64,000 nt of DNA, taken from Clostridium sp. MD294. Its GTDB lineage: Bacteria > Bacillota > Clostridia > Lachnospirales > Anaerotignaceae. The notes beneath the pieces were generated by a model that worked only from the letters and a program-made list of their open reading frames with translations, was not told where the DNA came from and made no database searches. Every line of letters starts with the position of its first letter. Positions within the stretch are counted from its first letter, which is position 1. Both the position numbers and the translations under genes were made by a program. Positions 47,116 through 57,662 of this stretch are shown here, in pieces. Location of the stretch: positions 2,048,130 to 2,112,129 of the forward strand of contig NZ_CP097810.1 in NCBI RefSeq assembly GCF_000364165.2, read 5' to 3'.

Positions 47116-50043
47116 ATGATAGATTTTCAAATTGGAAAGCATTATTATGGTTTTTGTTTAAAAGAGTGTGAAGAACTAGGTGATATTCGTTCTAAAGGTT
47201 ATTTATTTGAGCATATCCAAAGTGGAGCAAAATTATTCTATGTAAAAAATAGAGATGATAATAAAGTGTTTTTTATTTCTTTTAAAACACCTCCATCAGA
47301 TGATTGTGGTATACCTCATATTTTAGAGCATTCTGTACTTTGTGGTTCTAGAAAATATCAAGCAAAAGACCCGTTTAATGAATTAGCTAAAGGTTCTCTT
47401 AATACTTATTTGAATGCTTTAACTTATGCTGATAAGACAATGTATCCTATTGCTAGTAAAAATGAGAAGGATTTTATAAATATGATGGATGTTTATTTAG
47501 ATGCTGTTTTTTATCCTCGTATATATGAAAAAAAGGAAATATTTATGCAGGAGGGTTGGCATTATGTATTAGAAGATAAAAATTCTTTGTTATCAATAAA
47601 GGGAGTAGTATATAATGAAATGAAAGGTGCATTGTCTGATCCTGAAAGTATATTAAGTAATACAATATCTAGAAGTCTTTTTCCTTCGACAACATATAGA
47701 TTTGAGTCTGGAGGCAATCCAGAGAGTATACCTGAATTAACATATGAGAATTTTTTAGAATTTCATAAAAAGTATTATCATCCATCAAATAGCTATATTT
47801 ATTTATATGGTGATATGGAAATTGAAAAAAAATTGGAATGGATTGATAGAGAGTATTTAAGCCATTTTAAAAAAAGGCAGTTTGATTTAAAAATTCCATT
47901 AGAGGAAAATTTTTCGAAAATAGTATTGTTAGAAGATACTTTTTCGGTTACGACTGAAGAGGAAGAGGAAAAAAACACCTATCTTTCTTATAATGTTCGT
48001 ATAGGAAGGTCTACAGATCCTTTATTAATACTTTCTTTTGATATACTAAGTTATATTTTATTAGAAACAAATGCTTCTCCTTTAAAAAAGGCGTTAATAG
48101 ATTTGAATATTGCCGAAGAAACAGAAGGTTGGTTTGATTCTTCTAGTTATGATATGGTATTTAGTATTATTGCTAAAAAATCAGAAAAAGAAAATGTTAA
48201 TATTTTTAAAGAAACAATTGAAAGTATATTAAATGATATTGTTCAAAATGGTATAGATAAAAAGATTATTGAAGCGACATTAAATAGATGGGAATTTTAT
48301 TTAAAAGAAGAATATTTTGGTAGTAGACCAAAAGGGTTAACTTATGGTATGAAATTGATGAAAAGTTGGTTACATGAAGAAAGTCCTATGAAGTCATTAT
48401 GTCATTGGGAACACTTTCAAGTAGTAAAATCGGCTTTAAAGACAGATTTTTTTGAACAATTAATTCAAAAGTTAATATTAAAAAATAACAATAAAAGTAT
48501 AGTAATTGTTTCTCCAGAGAAAGGAAAACAGTCTAAAATAGAATATAATTTTTCTAATAAAATGCAAGAAAAAAAGAATAGCTTATCTGAATTTGAAATA
48601 GAACAGATAATTAAACAAAATAAATTGTTGCAAAGTTATCAGTCGGAAGAAGAAAGTGCAGAAATTATAAAACAAATACCGTTTTTACAAATAAGTGAAA
48701 TCAATAAGAATGCAGATATTTTACCAACGGAGCATATTTTAGAAAAATATCATATGATTTTTACACCATTAGAAACAAATGGAATTATTTATTCACAATT
48801 GCTTTTTGATATTTCTTCTGTACCAGAAAGTCTTTTGCCTTATGTAGGACTTTTAACAAGTGTTATAGGAAAGTTAGATACCAAACAATATACATTTGAG
48901 CAATTACCATTAGAAATTAATTTTTATACTGGCGGTATTAGTTTAAGTAGTGATATTTATTCTACTTCAAAACAAAATTGCAATTGTTTTATAACAATTA
49001 ACGGAAAAGTATTAGAAAAAAATATATCAAAGTTTTTTGATATTATAAATTCTATATTATTTGAAACAAAATTTGATAAAAAGGATAATTTAAAAAAGAT
49101 TATAAAGTCAGAAAAAGCTAAATTAGAAAATTATTTTCAAAATGCACCTCATTTAGCTGGCGTTGTTAGGAGTATGAGCCATATTTCTATGGGTTCTAAA
49201 ATAAAAGAAGAAGTGTCAGGTATTACATTTTTTCATTCCCTTGTTAAAATAGAAAAAGAAGTAGAACAAGACATTAATAAAGTAATTTTAAAATTAAGGG
49301 AAATATGTTCTTATATATTTACAAAACAAAATCTCTTTGTCGCTGTTAGTTGTGAAAAATCTAGTTTATATAAGTATAAAATAGAGGTAGAAAAAATATA
49401 TAATTCTCTTTTAGACAAACCTATTAAAAAACAAAATTATCAATTTTTATTTCAAGATATAAGGGAAGGATTGATTAGTTCTTCTAAAGTACAATATAAT
49501 ATTCAATCTGGTAATTTAATGGATTATGGATATACTTATAATGGAGAGTTAGCTGTATTAAAAACAATATTAGATTTAGAATATTTATGGAATATTGTAC
49601 GTGTACAAGGTGGAGCATATGGTTGTTATAGTCGTTTTTTAAGAAATGGTAGTGTTTATTTTTATTCTTATAGAGATCCTAATATAGATAAAACATATTC
49701 TGCATATAAAAATATGAGTCATTTTTTAAAAGAATTTTGTAGAACAAAAGCTGACTTAACAAAATATATTTTAGGTACTATTAATAATATTGATAAGCCT
49801 TTTAGTAATTCAGAAAAAGCTGATTTGGCTATAGCTAGATATTTAAATGGTGTTACTCCAGAAGTTCAACAAAAAGAACGAGATGAGATTTTAGCAATTA
49901 CAACTAAAAAATTAGAAGTGTATATTCCTCTTTTAGAGCAAATAATAGAAAAACAAAATATTTGTACAATTGGTAATGAGAGTACAATATATTCACAAAC
50001 TCAATTATTTTCACGAATAACGTCATATATGCCTTCTATATAA
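47116..50043 (+). CDS. M16C zinc metalloprotease (presequence protease/HypA-like)
   Basis: A 975-residue cytosolic peptidase of the insulinase superfamily, single-chain two-half clam architecture. The inverted zinc motif H68-I-L-E-H72 lies in GIPHILEHSVLCGS, with the distal Glu in VVYNEMKGAL. YPIASKNEKDF is also typical of the M16C group. The C-terminal half is the inactive partner. Such enzymes degrade short peptides; the physiological substrate is not known. AAAGGAG site before the ATG, transcribed divergently from rubrerythrin. Confidence 0.9.
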   Translation: MIDFQIGKHYYGFCLKECEELGDIRSKGYLFEHIQSGAKLFYVKNRDDNKVFFISFKTPPSDDCGIPHILEHSVLCGSRKYQAKDPFNELAKGSLNTYLNALTYADKTMYPIASKNEKDFINMMDVYLDAVFYPRIYEKKEIFMQEGWHYVLEDKNSLLSIKGVVYNEMKGALSDPESILSNTISRSLFPSTTYRFESGGNPESIPELTYENFLEFHKKYYHPSNSYIYLYGDMEIEKKLEWIDREYLSHFKKRQFDLKIPLEENFSKIVLLEDTFSVTTEEEEEKNTYLSYNVRIGRSTDPLLILSFDILSYILLETNASPLKKALIDLNIAEETEGWFDSSSYDMVFSIIAKKSEKENVNIFKETIESILNDIVQNGIDKKIIEATLNRWEFYLKEEYFGSRPKGLTYGMKLMKSWLHEESPMKSLCHWEHFQVVKSALKTDFFEQLIQKLILKNNNKSIVIVSPEKGKQSKIEYNFSNKMQEKKNSLSEFEIEQIIKQNKLLQSYQSEEESAEIIKQIPFLQISEINKNADILPTEHILEKYHMIFTPLETNGIIYSQLLFDISSVPESLLPYVGLLTSVIGKLDTKQYTFEQLPLEINFYTGGISLSSDIYSTSKQNCNCFITINGKVLEKNISKFFDIINSILFETKFDKKDNLKKIIKSEKAKLENYFQNAPHLAGVVRSMSHISMGSKIKEEVSGITFFHSLVKIEKEVEQDINKVILKLREICSYIFTKQNLFVAVSCEKSSLYKYKIEVEKIYNSLLDKPIKKQNYQFLFQDIREGLISSSKVQYNIQSGNLMDYGYTYNGELAVLKTILDLEYLWNIVRVQGGAYGCYSRFLRNGSVYFYSYRDPNIDKTYSAYKNMSHFLKEFCRTKADLTKYILGTINNIDKPFSNSEKADLAIARYLNGVTPEVQQKERDEILAITTKKLEVYIPLLEQIIEKQNICTIGNESTIYSQTQLFSRITSYMPSI

Positions 50044-50128
50044 TTGATTTTGTAGAAAATACTGTTTTTATTGCTTTTTTGTGTGAATTATGATATAAAT
50101 AAAAGTAAGGATATGGTTTCATTTTTTT

Positions 50129-50166
50129 AAACAGGTTTCAAAGATGAAATCTGTTTTGCTTTTTTA
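50129..50166 (+). terminator. Intrinsic terminator of the M16C gene
   Basis: ACAGGTTTC (50131-50139) pairs with GAAATCTGT (50146-50154) with one wobble, extended by AA/TT pairs and followed by a T-rich run. Confidence 0.7.
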
Positions 50167-50204
50167 GAATGTTTTATGTATAGAAAAATTAAGGAGGAAA
50201 AAGA

Positions 50205-51242
50205 ATGGGGCTTGATTATAAAGATGCAGGTGTAGATGTAGAAGCAGGATATAGATCTGTGAAATTAATGAAAGAGCATGTAAAAAGTACATTTCGTAAA
50301 GAAGTTTTGGGAGATATTGGTGGGTTCGGTGGTATGTTTTCTCTTGGGAATTTACAGATGAAAGAACCTGTACTTATTTCTGGAACAGATGGAGTAGGAA
50401 CGAAATTAAAATTAGCTTTCATACAAGACAAGCATACTACGGTTGGTATTGATTGTGTTGCTATGTGTGTTAATGATATTATTTGTAATGGTGCACAACC
50501 TTTGTTTTTCTTGGATTATATTGCCTGTGGGAAGAATGTACCTGAAAGGATTGCTGAGATTGTAAGTGGTGTAGCAGAAGGTTGTCGTCAAGCTGGTTGT
50601 GCTTTAATTGGTGGAGAAACAGCGGAAATGCCTGGTTTTTATGCTAAAAATGAATATGATATGGCTGGTTTTGCAGTAGGTGTAGTGGATAAAGAAAAGA
50701 TTATTACTGGTGAAAATATTGTAGAAGGAGATGTAATTATAGGTTTACCTTCTAGTGGTATTCATAGTAATGGATATTCTTTAGTTAGAAAAATTTTTCG
50801 TCCTTCTGAAACTAGTTGTAAAGAATTTGTAACTTCCTTAAATGAAACATTAGGAGAAACGCTTTTAAAACCAACAAAAATTTATGTTAAAGAAATACTC
50901 AGTTTAATTGAAAGGGTAGAAATAAAAGGAATTAGTAATATTACTGGAGGTGGATTTATAGAAAATATTCCAAGATGCATTCCTAAAGGAAAAAATCTTT
51001 GTGCATACATAGAAGAGGGAACATGGCCAATACTTCCTATATTTGATTTAATGCAGAAAACAGGCGATGTTAATAGAATGAGTATGTATAATACATTTAA
51101 TATGGGAATTGGTATGATTTGTGTTGTTGCAAAAGAAAATGCAGAAACTGTCATCAATGTACTTCATGAAATGGGAGAAGATGGGTATATAATAGGAAAA
51201 ATAATATCTAGTGAAAAAGAGGTAGACATATGCTTAAAGTAG
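50205..51242 (+). CDS. purM: Phosphoribosylformylglycinamidine cyclo-ligase (PurM)
   Basis: AIR synthetase, the fifth step of purine synthesis. It is 345 residues with the [13 protein letters not shown] and [11 protein letters not shown] signatures, and ATP-binding glycine-rich segments. First of three genes purM-purN-purD; it overlaps purN. No purine riboswitch is apparent upstream; the upstream segment holds only the preceding terminator. Confidence 0.96.
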   Translation: MGLDYKDAGVDVEAGYRSVKLMKEHVKSTFRKEVLGDIGGFGGMFSLGNLQMKEPVLISGTDGVGTKLKLAFIQDKHTTVGIDCVAMCVNDIICNGAQPLFFLDYIACGKNVPERIAEIVSGVAEGCRQAGCALIGGETAEMPGFYAKNEYDMAGFAVGVVDKEKIITGENIVEGDVIIGLPSSGIHSNGYSLVRKIFRPSETSCKEFVTSLNETLGETLLKPTKIYVKEILSLIERVEIKGISNITGGGFIENIPRCIPKGKNLCAYIEEGTWPILPIFDLMQKTGDVNRMSMYNTFNMGIGMICVVAKENAETVINVLHEMGEDGYIIGKIISSEKEVDICLK

Positions 51243-51853
51243 GTGTTTTAGTTTCTGGCGGAGGAACGAATTTTCAATCTATTGTAGATGCTATTAAGTC
51301 AAAAAAGTTAACAGACACAGAAATTGTAACAGTAGTTAGTTCTAATCCAAATGCTTATGCTTTAGAACGAGCAAAAAAGTATGATATTAATGCTATTTGT
51401 ATTAGAAAAAAAGATTTTGAAACAGATATATTGTATCAAAAGGCACTTATACAACATATGAAAGCTAAAGAGGTAGAACTTATTGTTATGGCTGGATTTA
51501 TGGTTGTAATTGGTTCTTTATTTATTAAAGAGTTTGAAGATAAAATTATAAATATTCATCCATCTTTAATTCCTTCATTTTGCGGAAATGGTTATTACGG
51601 TTTAAAAGTTCATGAAGCTGCATTAAAAAAAGGTGTAAAAATAACTGGTGCAACTGTGCATTTTGTTACTGAAGAAACTGATGCTGGTCCTATTATTATA
51701 CAAAAGCCTGTAGTTGTTCTGGAGGATGATACACCAGAACAATTACAAAAAAGAGTTATGGAAGAAGCAGAGTGGGAAATATTGCCTAGTGCTATACAGT
51801 TATTTGCACATAATCGTTTGAAAATAGTTGAAAATCATGTCAAAATACTTTAA
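51230..51853 (+). CDS. purN: Phosphoribosylglycinamide formyltransferase (PurN)
   Basis: Transfers a formyl group from 10-formyl-tetrahydrofolate to GAR. Typical motifs are [14 protein letters not shown] for the phosphate loop, [10 protein letters not shown] with the catalytic His, and [17 protein letters not shown] with the catalytic Asp. 207 residues; starts 13 bases before the end of purM, so translation is likely coupled. Confidence 0.95.
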   Translation: MLKVGVLVSGGGTNFQSIVDAIKSKKLTDTEIVTVVSSNPNAYALERAKKYDINAICIRKKDFETDILYQKALIQHMKAKEVELIVMAGFMVVIGSLFIKEFEDKIINIHPSLIPSFCGNGYYGLKVHEAALKKGVKITGATVHFVTEETDAGPIIIQKPVVVLEDDTPEQLQKRVMEEAEWEILPSAIQLFAHNRLKIVENHVKIL

Positions 51854-51873
51854 ATTGTGGGAGGAAAGTCATA

Positions 51874-53142
51874 ATGAAAATTTTAGTTGTAGGTGGTGGC
51901 GGTAGAGAACATGCAATTATTTGGAAGTTGAAACAAAGTCCTCTTGTAGATAAAATTTATTGTGCACCTGGAAATGCTGGAATTTCTGAATTAGCAGAAT
52001 GTGTTCCTATTGGTGTAATGGAATTTAATAAATTAATCAATTTTGTAAAAGAAAATGATATTGATTATACAATTATTGGTATGGACGATCCATTAGCAGG
52101 AGGAATTGTAGACGCCTTTGAAATTGAAAATTTAAAAGTATTTGGTCCAAGACAAAATGCTGCTATATTAGAAAGTAGTAAAGCCTTTTCAAAAAATTTA
52201 ATGAAAAAATACAATATTCCAACGGCTGCTTATGAAACATTTAATTCTTATGAAGAAGCAAAAAAATATTTAGAAAAGCAAAATATGCCCATTGTATTAA
52301 AAGCAGATGGTTTAGCATTAGGAAAAGGTGTCTTAATTTGTAAAACAATGGAAGAAGCACAACAAGGATTAAAAGAAATGATGCAAGAACATAAATTTGG
52401 TTCTGCAGGAAATACTGTAGTAATAGAAGAATTTTTAGAAGGACCAGAAGTTTCTGTATTGTCATTTTGTGATGGAAAAACAATTATACCTATGGTAAGT
52501 GCACAAGATCATAAAAGAGTTTATGATAATGATGAGGGGCTAAATACTGGTGGTATGGGTACATTTTCACCAAGTAAGTTTTATACAAAACAAATGGCAG
52601 AAGACTGTATGAAAAAGATATTTCAGCCAACTGTAGATGCAATGATAAAAGAGAATAGGCCTTTTGTTGGTATTATTTATTTTGGATTAATGTATACAAA
52701 GAATGGTATAAAAGTAATTGAGTATAATGCACGATTTGGTGACCCTGAAACACAGGTTATATTACCACGATTAAAAACAGATTTATTGCAAATTATGTTA
52801 GCTTGCACAAATGGAACATTAGATAAAATTGACATTGAATGGTACAATAATGCAGCAGTTTGTGTTATGTTGGCAAGTGGAGGATATCCTGTTTCTTATG
52901 ATAAAGGATATGAAATTACAGGATTAGAAAAAATTTCTGAAAGAGAAAATATAATTGTATTTCATTCAGGCACAGCTAAAAAAGATGGAAAAATTGTAAC
53001 TTCTGGTGGTCGTGTGCTTGGTATTACTGGCATCGGAAATACTATTGATGAAGCAATTCAAACAGCTTATGAGGGTGTAGAGCTTGTAAATTTTAGTAAA
53101 AAACATTTTAGAACGGATATTGGTAAGAAAAATTATAATTAA
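51874..53142 (+). CDS. purD: Phosphoribosylamine-glycine ligase (PurD)
   Basis: GAR synthetase, ATP-grasp family, 422 residues. The N-terminal KILVVGGGGREHAIIWKL, the VLKADGLALGKGV loop and EFLEGPEVSVLSF are diagnostic. It follows purN by 20 bases with GGAGG. The three-gene order purM-purN-purD matches the end of larger clostridial purine operons, whose other genes (purE, C, F, H, L) are not here. Confidence 0.96.
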   Translation: MKILVVGGGGREHAIIWKLKQSPLVDKIYCAPGNAGISELAECVPIGVMEFNKLINFVKENDIDYTIIGMDDPLAGGIVDAFEIENLKVFGPRQNAAILESSKAFSKNLMKKYNIPTAAYETFNSYEEAKKYLEKQNMPIVLKADGLALGKGVLICKTMEEAQQGLKEMMQEHKFGSAGNTVVIEEFLEGPEVSVLSFCDGKTIIPMVSAQDHKRVYDNDEGLNTGGMGTFSPSKFYTKQMAEDCMKKIFQPTVDAMIKENRPFVGIIYFGLMYTKNGIKVIEYNARFGDPETQVILPRLKTDLLQIMLACTNGTLDKIDIEWYNNAAVCVMLASGGYPVSYDKGYEITGLEKISERENIIVFHSGTAKKDGKIVTSGGRVLGITGIGNTIDEAIQTAYEGVELVNFSKKHFRTDIGKKNYN

Positions 53143-53157
53143 AATAGACATATACAT

Positions 53158-53194
53158 AAACATATACATACAATATTAATATATGTATATGTTT
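53158..53194 (+). terminator. Terminator hairpin after purD
   Basis: AAACATATACATA (53158-53170) pairs with TATGTATATGTTT (53182-53194), 13 bp, though followed by only a short T stretch. Confidence 0.55.
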
Positions 53195-53204
53195 TATAAA
53201 AAAT

Positions 53205-53234
53205 ATATTCGTAAAAGATTTTTTTTACGAATAT
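53205..53234 (-). terminator. Terminator hairpin of the minus-strand HD gene
   Basis: ATATTCGTAAAA (53205-53216) pairs with TTTTACGAATAT (53223-53234). On the minus strand it is followed by ATTTTTTATAAA. Confidence 0.7.
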
Positions 53235-53267
53235 TTATATATTCCTTTCTTACAATAAATAACTTCC

Positions 53268-53864
53268 CTATTTTTGTAAATAACCTAATTCTACAGCTTT
53301 ATTTAAAAGTGTTATAAGATAATTAGAAATTTCTTTAGGACCATTTTTTAATGTTTTTTCATTTCTTTCTAAAACTTGTTTATAAGAAATATTATTTTCA
53401 ATCCATAACATTCCATTTGTTTTAAAGTTTAACATAATTGGTTGTAATCTATCTAAAATATTTGCAAAAATAGCTTCTTTTGTTTGTCCTTCTTCAAATT
53501 CTTCCCATAATGATTTATATTGTTGATATTGATTTTCTGGTAATATACTATAAATACGTTCAGCAGCCATTTCTTCTCTTATTATTTTATCTTGATTAGC
53601 ATCTTTGTTATAGCAAAAAGTATCCCCTGCATCTATCTCTACAACATCATGAATTAAAACCATTTTTAATACTTTTAATAAATCAATATCTTTATCAAAA
53701 TGCTCCTCTAAAATGATTGCCATAATTGCTAAATGCCAAGAATGTTCTGCATCATTTTCTTTTCTTGTTGCATTAGCTAAATAAGTTTGTCTTATAATAC
53801 TCTTAATTTTATCTAACTCTAGTATAAATTCAATTTGTTTTTCTAATCGTTTTTGTTTATTCAT
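53268..53864 (-). CDS. HD-domain hydrolase (YfbR/HDDC2-like 5'-nucleotidase)
   Basis: A 198-residue HD protein: N-terminal IEFILELDKIKSIIRQT, the metal-binding AEHSWHLA, LIHDVVEIDAGD and the later DRLQPIMLNF. These blocks correspond to the HDDC2/YfbR group that dephosphorylates nucleoside monophosphates. Located directly after the purine genes but on the opposite strand, so not part of that operon. Specificity is inferred from family only. Confidence 0.82.
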   Translation of the reverse strand: MNKQKRLEKQIEFILELDKIKSIIRQTYLANATRKENDAEHSWHLAIMAIILEEHFDKDIDLLKVLKMVLIHDVVEIDAGDTFCYNKDANQDKIIREEMAAERIYSILPENQYQQYKSLWEEFEEGQTKEAIFANILDRLQPIMLNFKTNGMLWIENNISYKQVLERNEKTLKNGPKEISNYLITLLNKAVELGYLQK

Positions 53865-53965
53865 GCCTTTTTATTCCTTTCTTAAGAAATAATACCTTCT
53901 ATTGATAAATTCCTTAGAATATATTATAATATTTTTATTAAATTATAACAAGGAGGTTTTTTATA

Positions 53966-55267
53966 TTGAGTTATAAGTTAAAGCAACTTTTTTGCATTTT
54001 ATTTGTTATTTTTTCATTAGGGTCTGTTTCAGTTTATGCAGATAACATATCAAAAAATGATATTTCTGTAGAAGTTAACGGTACTCAATTAAAAATGAGT
54101 CATTCTCCTCAAATTATAGAAAATAGCACTTTAGTTCCATTACGTGATATTAGTGATGCTTTAAATATTACTATTGAATGGAATGAAAATGAAAAAACTA
54201 TTGATGTATATGGAATTAATGATACATATACATTGGAAATAGATAACTTTACTGTTAAATCAAAACATAGTAATACTATACTATTAAATGCTGCTCCAAC
54301 TATTATAGATAATAAAACATTTGTACCAATTCGTTTCATTGCTGAAAGTATGGGAGCAGATATTTTATGGAATGATGCTTCCAAAACAGTATTAATTACT
54401 ACAAACGAGCAAAAACAAATTAATAATTTAGAAAAAATAGAATTGTCACTATCAAATAAAAAAGTCTATACTGGACAAAAACTTTCTGAATTAAAAAAAG
54501 ATTTTGGAGAGCCAAGTCGTATAGATAAAAGTATATATAATTTAGACTGGTATATTTACAATCAAGATTATTCTAAATTTATTATGATTGCAGTAAAAGA
54601 TAATGTAGTTGTTGGCTATTATACTAATGTAAAAGGGTTTATATTAAATGACAAAATTAAATATGATGCTGTTTACAATGGTGAAAGTGATGATAAACAA
54701 ATTAAAATTTATAAAGATAGTAATAACGATAATAAAATATATGCTGTTTTAGTAGTTCTTCTTTCCTATCAAAATGAAAATGCTGATAATTCCCAAAAAT
54801 TTTTAGATACACAAGCTAGAGAAAATTTTGATATTTTAAATACATTTAGAACAAACTACGGAATTTCAATTTTAGAATGGGATAATTTATTAGTTCAATC
54901 TTCACAAGCACATTGTATTGATATGGCAGAAAAAGGATACTTTGCACATAATTCTTTAGATGGTACAACACATAAAGACAGAATTTTAGCAACAGGTATA
55001 AAAAATACTATTGCATGGGGAGAAAATATTGTAGCAGGACGTGAATTAGCGGTAGATACATTTGATTTATGGATTAATTCTCTCGGTCATCGTGTTAATA
55101 TGTTAAGAGAAAATTTTACCCATGTTGGTATTGCATCTATTTATAAAGAAGGTTCTATATATAATTATTATTCTGGACAAAATTTTGTTGAAAAAGAATT
55201 CAAAGACGCAGATAAAGAAGAACAAAATGAAGAAGATGAAAAATATACAGTAGTATTTACATTTTAA
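53966..55267 (+). CDS. Secreted protein with copper-amine-oxidase-N domain and CAP (SCP) domain
   Basis: A 433-residue exported protein: signal peptide (1-25, ending VYA), a Cu-amine-oxidase N-terminal-like stalk domain (about 30-150, LVPLRDISDALNITIEWNEN and FVPIRFIAESMGADILWND repeats), a CAP-associated region (about 155-260) and a CAP/SCP domain (about 285-415; FAHNSLDGTTH, WGENIVAGR, WINSLGHRVNML and HVGIASI). Clostridial YkwD-like relatives occur on spores and in the cell envelope; their activity is not well defined. TTG start after AAGGAGG. Confidence 0.87.
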   Translation: MSYKLKQLFCILFVIFSLGSVSVYADNISKNDISVEVNGTQLKMSHSPQIIENSTLVPLRDISDALNITIEWNENEKTIDVYGINDTYTLEIDNFTVKSKHSNTILLNAAPTIIDNKTFVPIRFIAESMGADILWNDASKTVLITTNEQKQINNLEKIELSLSNKKVYTGQKLSELKKDFGEPSRIDKSIYNLDWYIYNQDYSKFIMIAVKDNVVVGYYTNVKGFILNDKIKYDAVYNGESDDKQIKIYKDSNNDNKIYAVLVVLLSYQNENADNSQKFLDTQARENFDILNTFRTNYGISILEWDNLLVQSSQAHCIDMAEKGYFAHNSLDGTTHKDRILATGIKNTIAWGENIVAGRELAVDTFDLWINSLGHRVNMLRENFTHVGIASIYKEGSIYNYYSGQNFVEKEFKDADKEEQNEEDEKYTVVFTF

Positions 55268-55272
55268 TAAAT

Positions 55273-55312
55273 AAAAAAAGACCGTTATTTAAAAAAATAA
55301 TGGTCTTTTTTT
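55273..55312 (+). terminator. Strong intrinsic terminator
   Basis: AAAAAAAGACCGTTATT (left arm, from 55273) pairs with AATAATGGTCTTTTTTT (ending 55312), 17 bp with one wobble, closing the CAP gene. Confidence 0.88.
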
Positions 55313-55337
55313 ATTTAATTCAGAAAAATGTTAAAGT

Positions 55338-55478
55338 TTATTTTTTATCATGGCAATTTCTACCACAATAATGACAGATATTATTACTACAATTACAAAC
55401 TCCTTTATTTTTAATAATACTTTTTATTGCTATTGCTATAAGAATAAATATGATACTACCTATTATTATATTTGCCAA
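55338..55478 (-). CDS. FeoB-associated Cys-rich membrane protein
   Basis: A 46-residue protein found by reading the minus strand downstream of feoB. One N-terminal hydrophobic helix (residues 3-18, ANIIIGSIIFILIAIAIK) is followed by a Cys/His-rich tail CNCSNNICHYCGRNCH. This is the layout of FeoB-associated Cys-rich membrane proteins, which sit beside feoB and are thought to bind iron for the transporter. The start is TTG at 55478 with a GGAG site eight to ten bases upstream, 17 bases after the feoB stop. Confidence 0.8.
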   Translation of the reverse strand: MANIIIGSIIFILIAIAIKSIIKNKGVCNCSNNICHYCGRNCHDKK

Positions 55479-55495
55479 TAATATTTTCTCCTTTC

Positions 55496-57637
55496 TTATT
55501 TTACTGTTTTTGCTAAATTTTTATGAATAATGTTTTCTTTTTTGTTTCCATTGATACAAATTAATGTAATAACTATAATTACAGTTATTATACAAATAAT
55601 TGCAGGCATAGGATTTGCACCATATAATAATGTATTACCTATTGTATTGATTAATAATGACACAATATATGCTAAACCTGTTTGATATCCTACAGCAATT
55701 AATGTCCATTTCCAATTACCCATTTCTCTTTTTATTGCTCCAATAGCAGCAAAACAAGGTGCACATAATAAATTAAATGCTAAAAAAGAATATGCAGATA
55801 CTTGAGTAAAAGCACTTTGTAAATTTGTCCAAATTTCAATGCCATCTTCTGCAACTTCATTCATACCATATAATACACCAAATGTACCTACAACATTTTC
55901 TTTTGCTACTAATCCTGTTACTGCTGCTACAGCTGCTTTCCAATTACCCCAGCCTAAAGGTGCAAATAAAGGTGCAATTATATTACCAATAGATGCTAAT
56001 ATAGATTCACTTGCATCTACCATTTGTAAAGACCAATTAAATGATTGTAAAAACCAAATTATTCCACAAGCAACAAATATAACTGTACCTGCTTTTTTTA
56101 CAAATGATTTTCCTCTATCCCACATATGAATTAATACACCTTTTACTGCTGGTATATGATAAGGTGGTAATTCCATAACAAAAGGTGCAGAGTCACCAGC
56201 AAATAGTGCTGTTTTCTTTAATAAAATACCAGAAAAAATAACGGCTCCAATTCCAATAAAATAAGCAGATGGACCAACCCAAGAACTTTCTGGGAACAAA
56301 GCACCTGCAATTAATGCAATAATAGGTAATTTTGCTCCACATGGAATAAATGTTGTTGTCATAATTGTCATTTTTCTATCTTTTTCATTTTCGATTGTTC
56401 TAGAAGCCATAACACCAGGAACGCCGCAACCTGTACCAATCAGCATTGGTATAAATGATTTTCCAGACAATCCAAATTTTCTGAAAATTCTATCCATAAT
56501 AAATGCAATACGTGCCATATAACCACAATCTTCTAATATGGAAAGGAAGAAGAATAATACAAGCATTTGAGGTAAAAATCCAATAACTGCACCAACGCCA
56601 CCTATGATACCATCAACAATTAAACTTTGAAGCCATTCTGCTGTACCTACATTTTCTAAAAACGTAGCTACATTTCCTTGTATAATTTCTCCAACAAATA
56701 TATCATTTGTCCAATCTGTTGCAATTGTTCCTACCGTAGAAACTGAAATATAATATACTAACCACATTACTATTGCAAAAAATGGTAGTGCAAAAAATCT
56801 GTTTGTAATAATACGATCAATTTTATCAGATGTTGTCATATTATTTGTACTTTTCTTTTTTGTAAATTTTGATACAAAATTATTTATGTATTCATATCTT
56901 TCATTTGTAATGATACTTTCACTATCATCATCCATTTCTTTCTCACATTCAGAAATAATACTTTCTAATTTTTCTATTACATCAGTATTAAATGAAAATC
57001 TTTCTATTACTTTTTTATCTCTTTCAAATAATTTTATAGAAAACCATCTTTGTTGTTGTTTATCTACAACATCCTGAATAATTAATGTTATATCCTTCAA
57101 TACTTTTTCAACATTTTTTTGAAATACTTCTTTAACAGGTTCCATATCTTGCTCTACTGCTTCTAACGCAGCTTTTGCTACCTCCATTGTTCCCTGTCCT
57201 TTTAATGCAGATGTTTCTATAATTTTGCAACCAAGTATTTTACTTATTTCCTGAATATTAATAATATCACCGCGTTTTTTTACAATATCCATCATATTCA
57301 TAGCAATAACAACAGGTATTCCTATTTCTAATAACTGTGTTGTTAAATATAGATTTCTTTCAATATTAGAAGCATCTACTATATTTAATATAACATCAGG
57401 ATGTTCATAAATAATATAGTCCCTTGTTACAACTTCTTCTAATGTGTATGGAGAAAGAGAATAAATACCAGGTAAGTCGATAATATTAACATTTTTATGA
57501 CCTTTTAGTATTCCTTCTTTTTTTTCTACTGTAACTCCTGGCCAGTTTCCCACATATTGAGAACTTCCTGTTAAATTATTAAACATAGTCGTTTTCCCAC
57601 AATTTGGATTTCCTGCAAGTGCTATTTTAATAGCCAT
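55496..57637 (-). CDS. feoB: Ferrous iron transporter FeoB
   Basis: A 713-residue inner membrane Fe(II) transporter with an N-terminal GTPase: G1 GNPNCGKTTMFNNLTG, G3 DLPGIYSLSP, G4 NMMD, G5 SALKG. The membrane part carries the two Gate motifs, with the conserved Cys in IGTGCGVPGVMA and NLLCAPCFAAIGA. It forms one unit with two upstream feoA genes (26 bases from the nearer one) and a downstream Cys-rich peptide gene. Confidence 0.96.
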   Translation of the reverse strand: MAIKIALAGNPNCGKTTMFNNLTGSSQYVGNWPGVTVEKKEGILKGHKNVNIIDLPGIYSLSPYTLEEVVTRDYIIYEHPDVILNIVDASNIERNLYLTTQLLEIGIPVVIAMNMMDIVKKRGDIINIQEISKILGCKIIETSALKGQGTMEVAKAALEAVEQDMEPVKEVFQKNVEKVLKDITLIIQDVVDKQQQRWFSIKLFERDKKVIERFSFNTDVIEKLESIISECEKEMDDDSESIITNERYEYINNFVSKFTKKKSTNNMTTSDKIDRIITNRFFALPFFAIVMWLVYYISVSTVGTIATDWTNDIFVGEIIQGNVATFLENVGTAEWLQSLIVDGIIGGVGAVIGFLPQMLVLFFFLSILEDCGYMARIAFIMDRIFRKFGLSGKSFIPMLIGTGCGVPGVMASRTIENEKDRKMTIMTTTFIPCGAKLPIIALIAGALFPESSWVGPSAYFIGIGAVIFSGILLKKTALFAGDSAPFVMELPPYHIPAVKGVLIHMWDRGKSFVKKAGTVIFVACGIIWFLQSFNWSLQMVDASESILASIGNIIAPLFAPLGWGNWKAAVAAVTGLVAKENVVGTFGVLYGMNEVAEDGIEIWTNLQSAFTQVSAYSFLAFNLLCAPCFAAIGAIKREMGNWKWTLIAVGYQTGLAYIVSLLINTIGNTLLYGANPMPAIICIITVIIVITLICINGNKKENIIHKNLAKTVK

Positions 57638-57662
57638 TTTATTTTCTCCTTTCTTTTTTTAC

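Noticed and set aside
50044-50204. Purine riboswitch upstream of purM
   Set aside because: The only structure is a terminator for the preceding protease gene, and the conserved purine aptamer loops are absent.
53158-53234. Pair of hairpins as insertion sequence ends
   Set aside because: The two inverted repeats differ in sequence, flank no gene and are explained as terminators for the convergent purD and HD genes.
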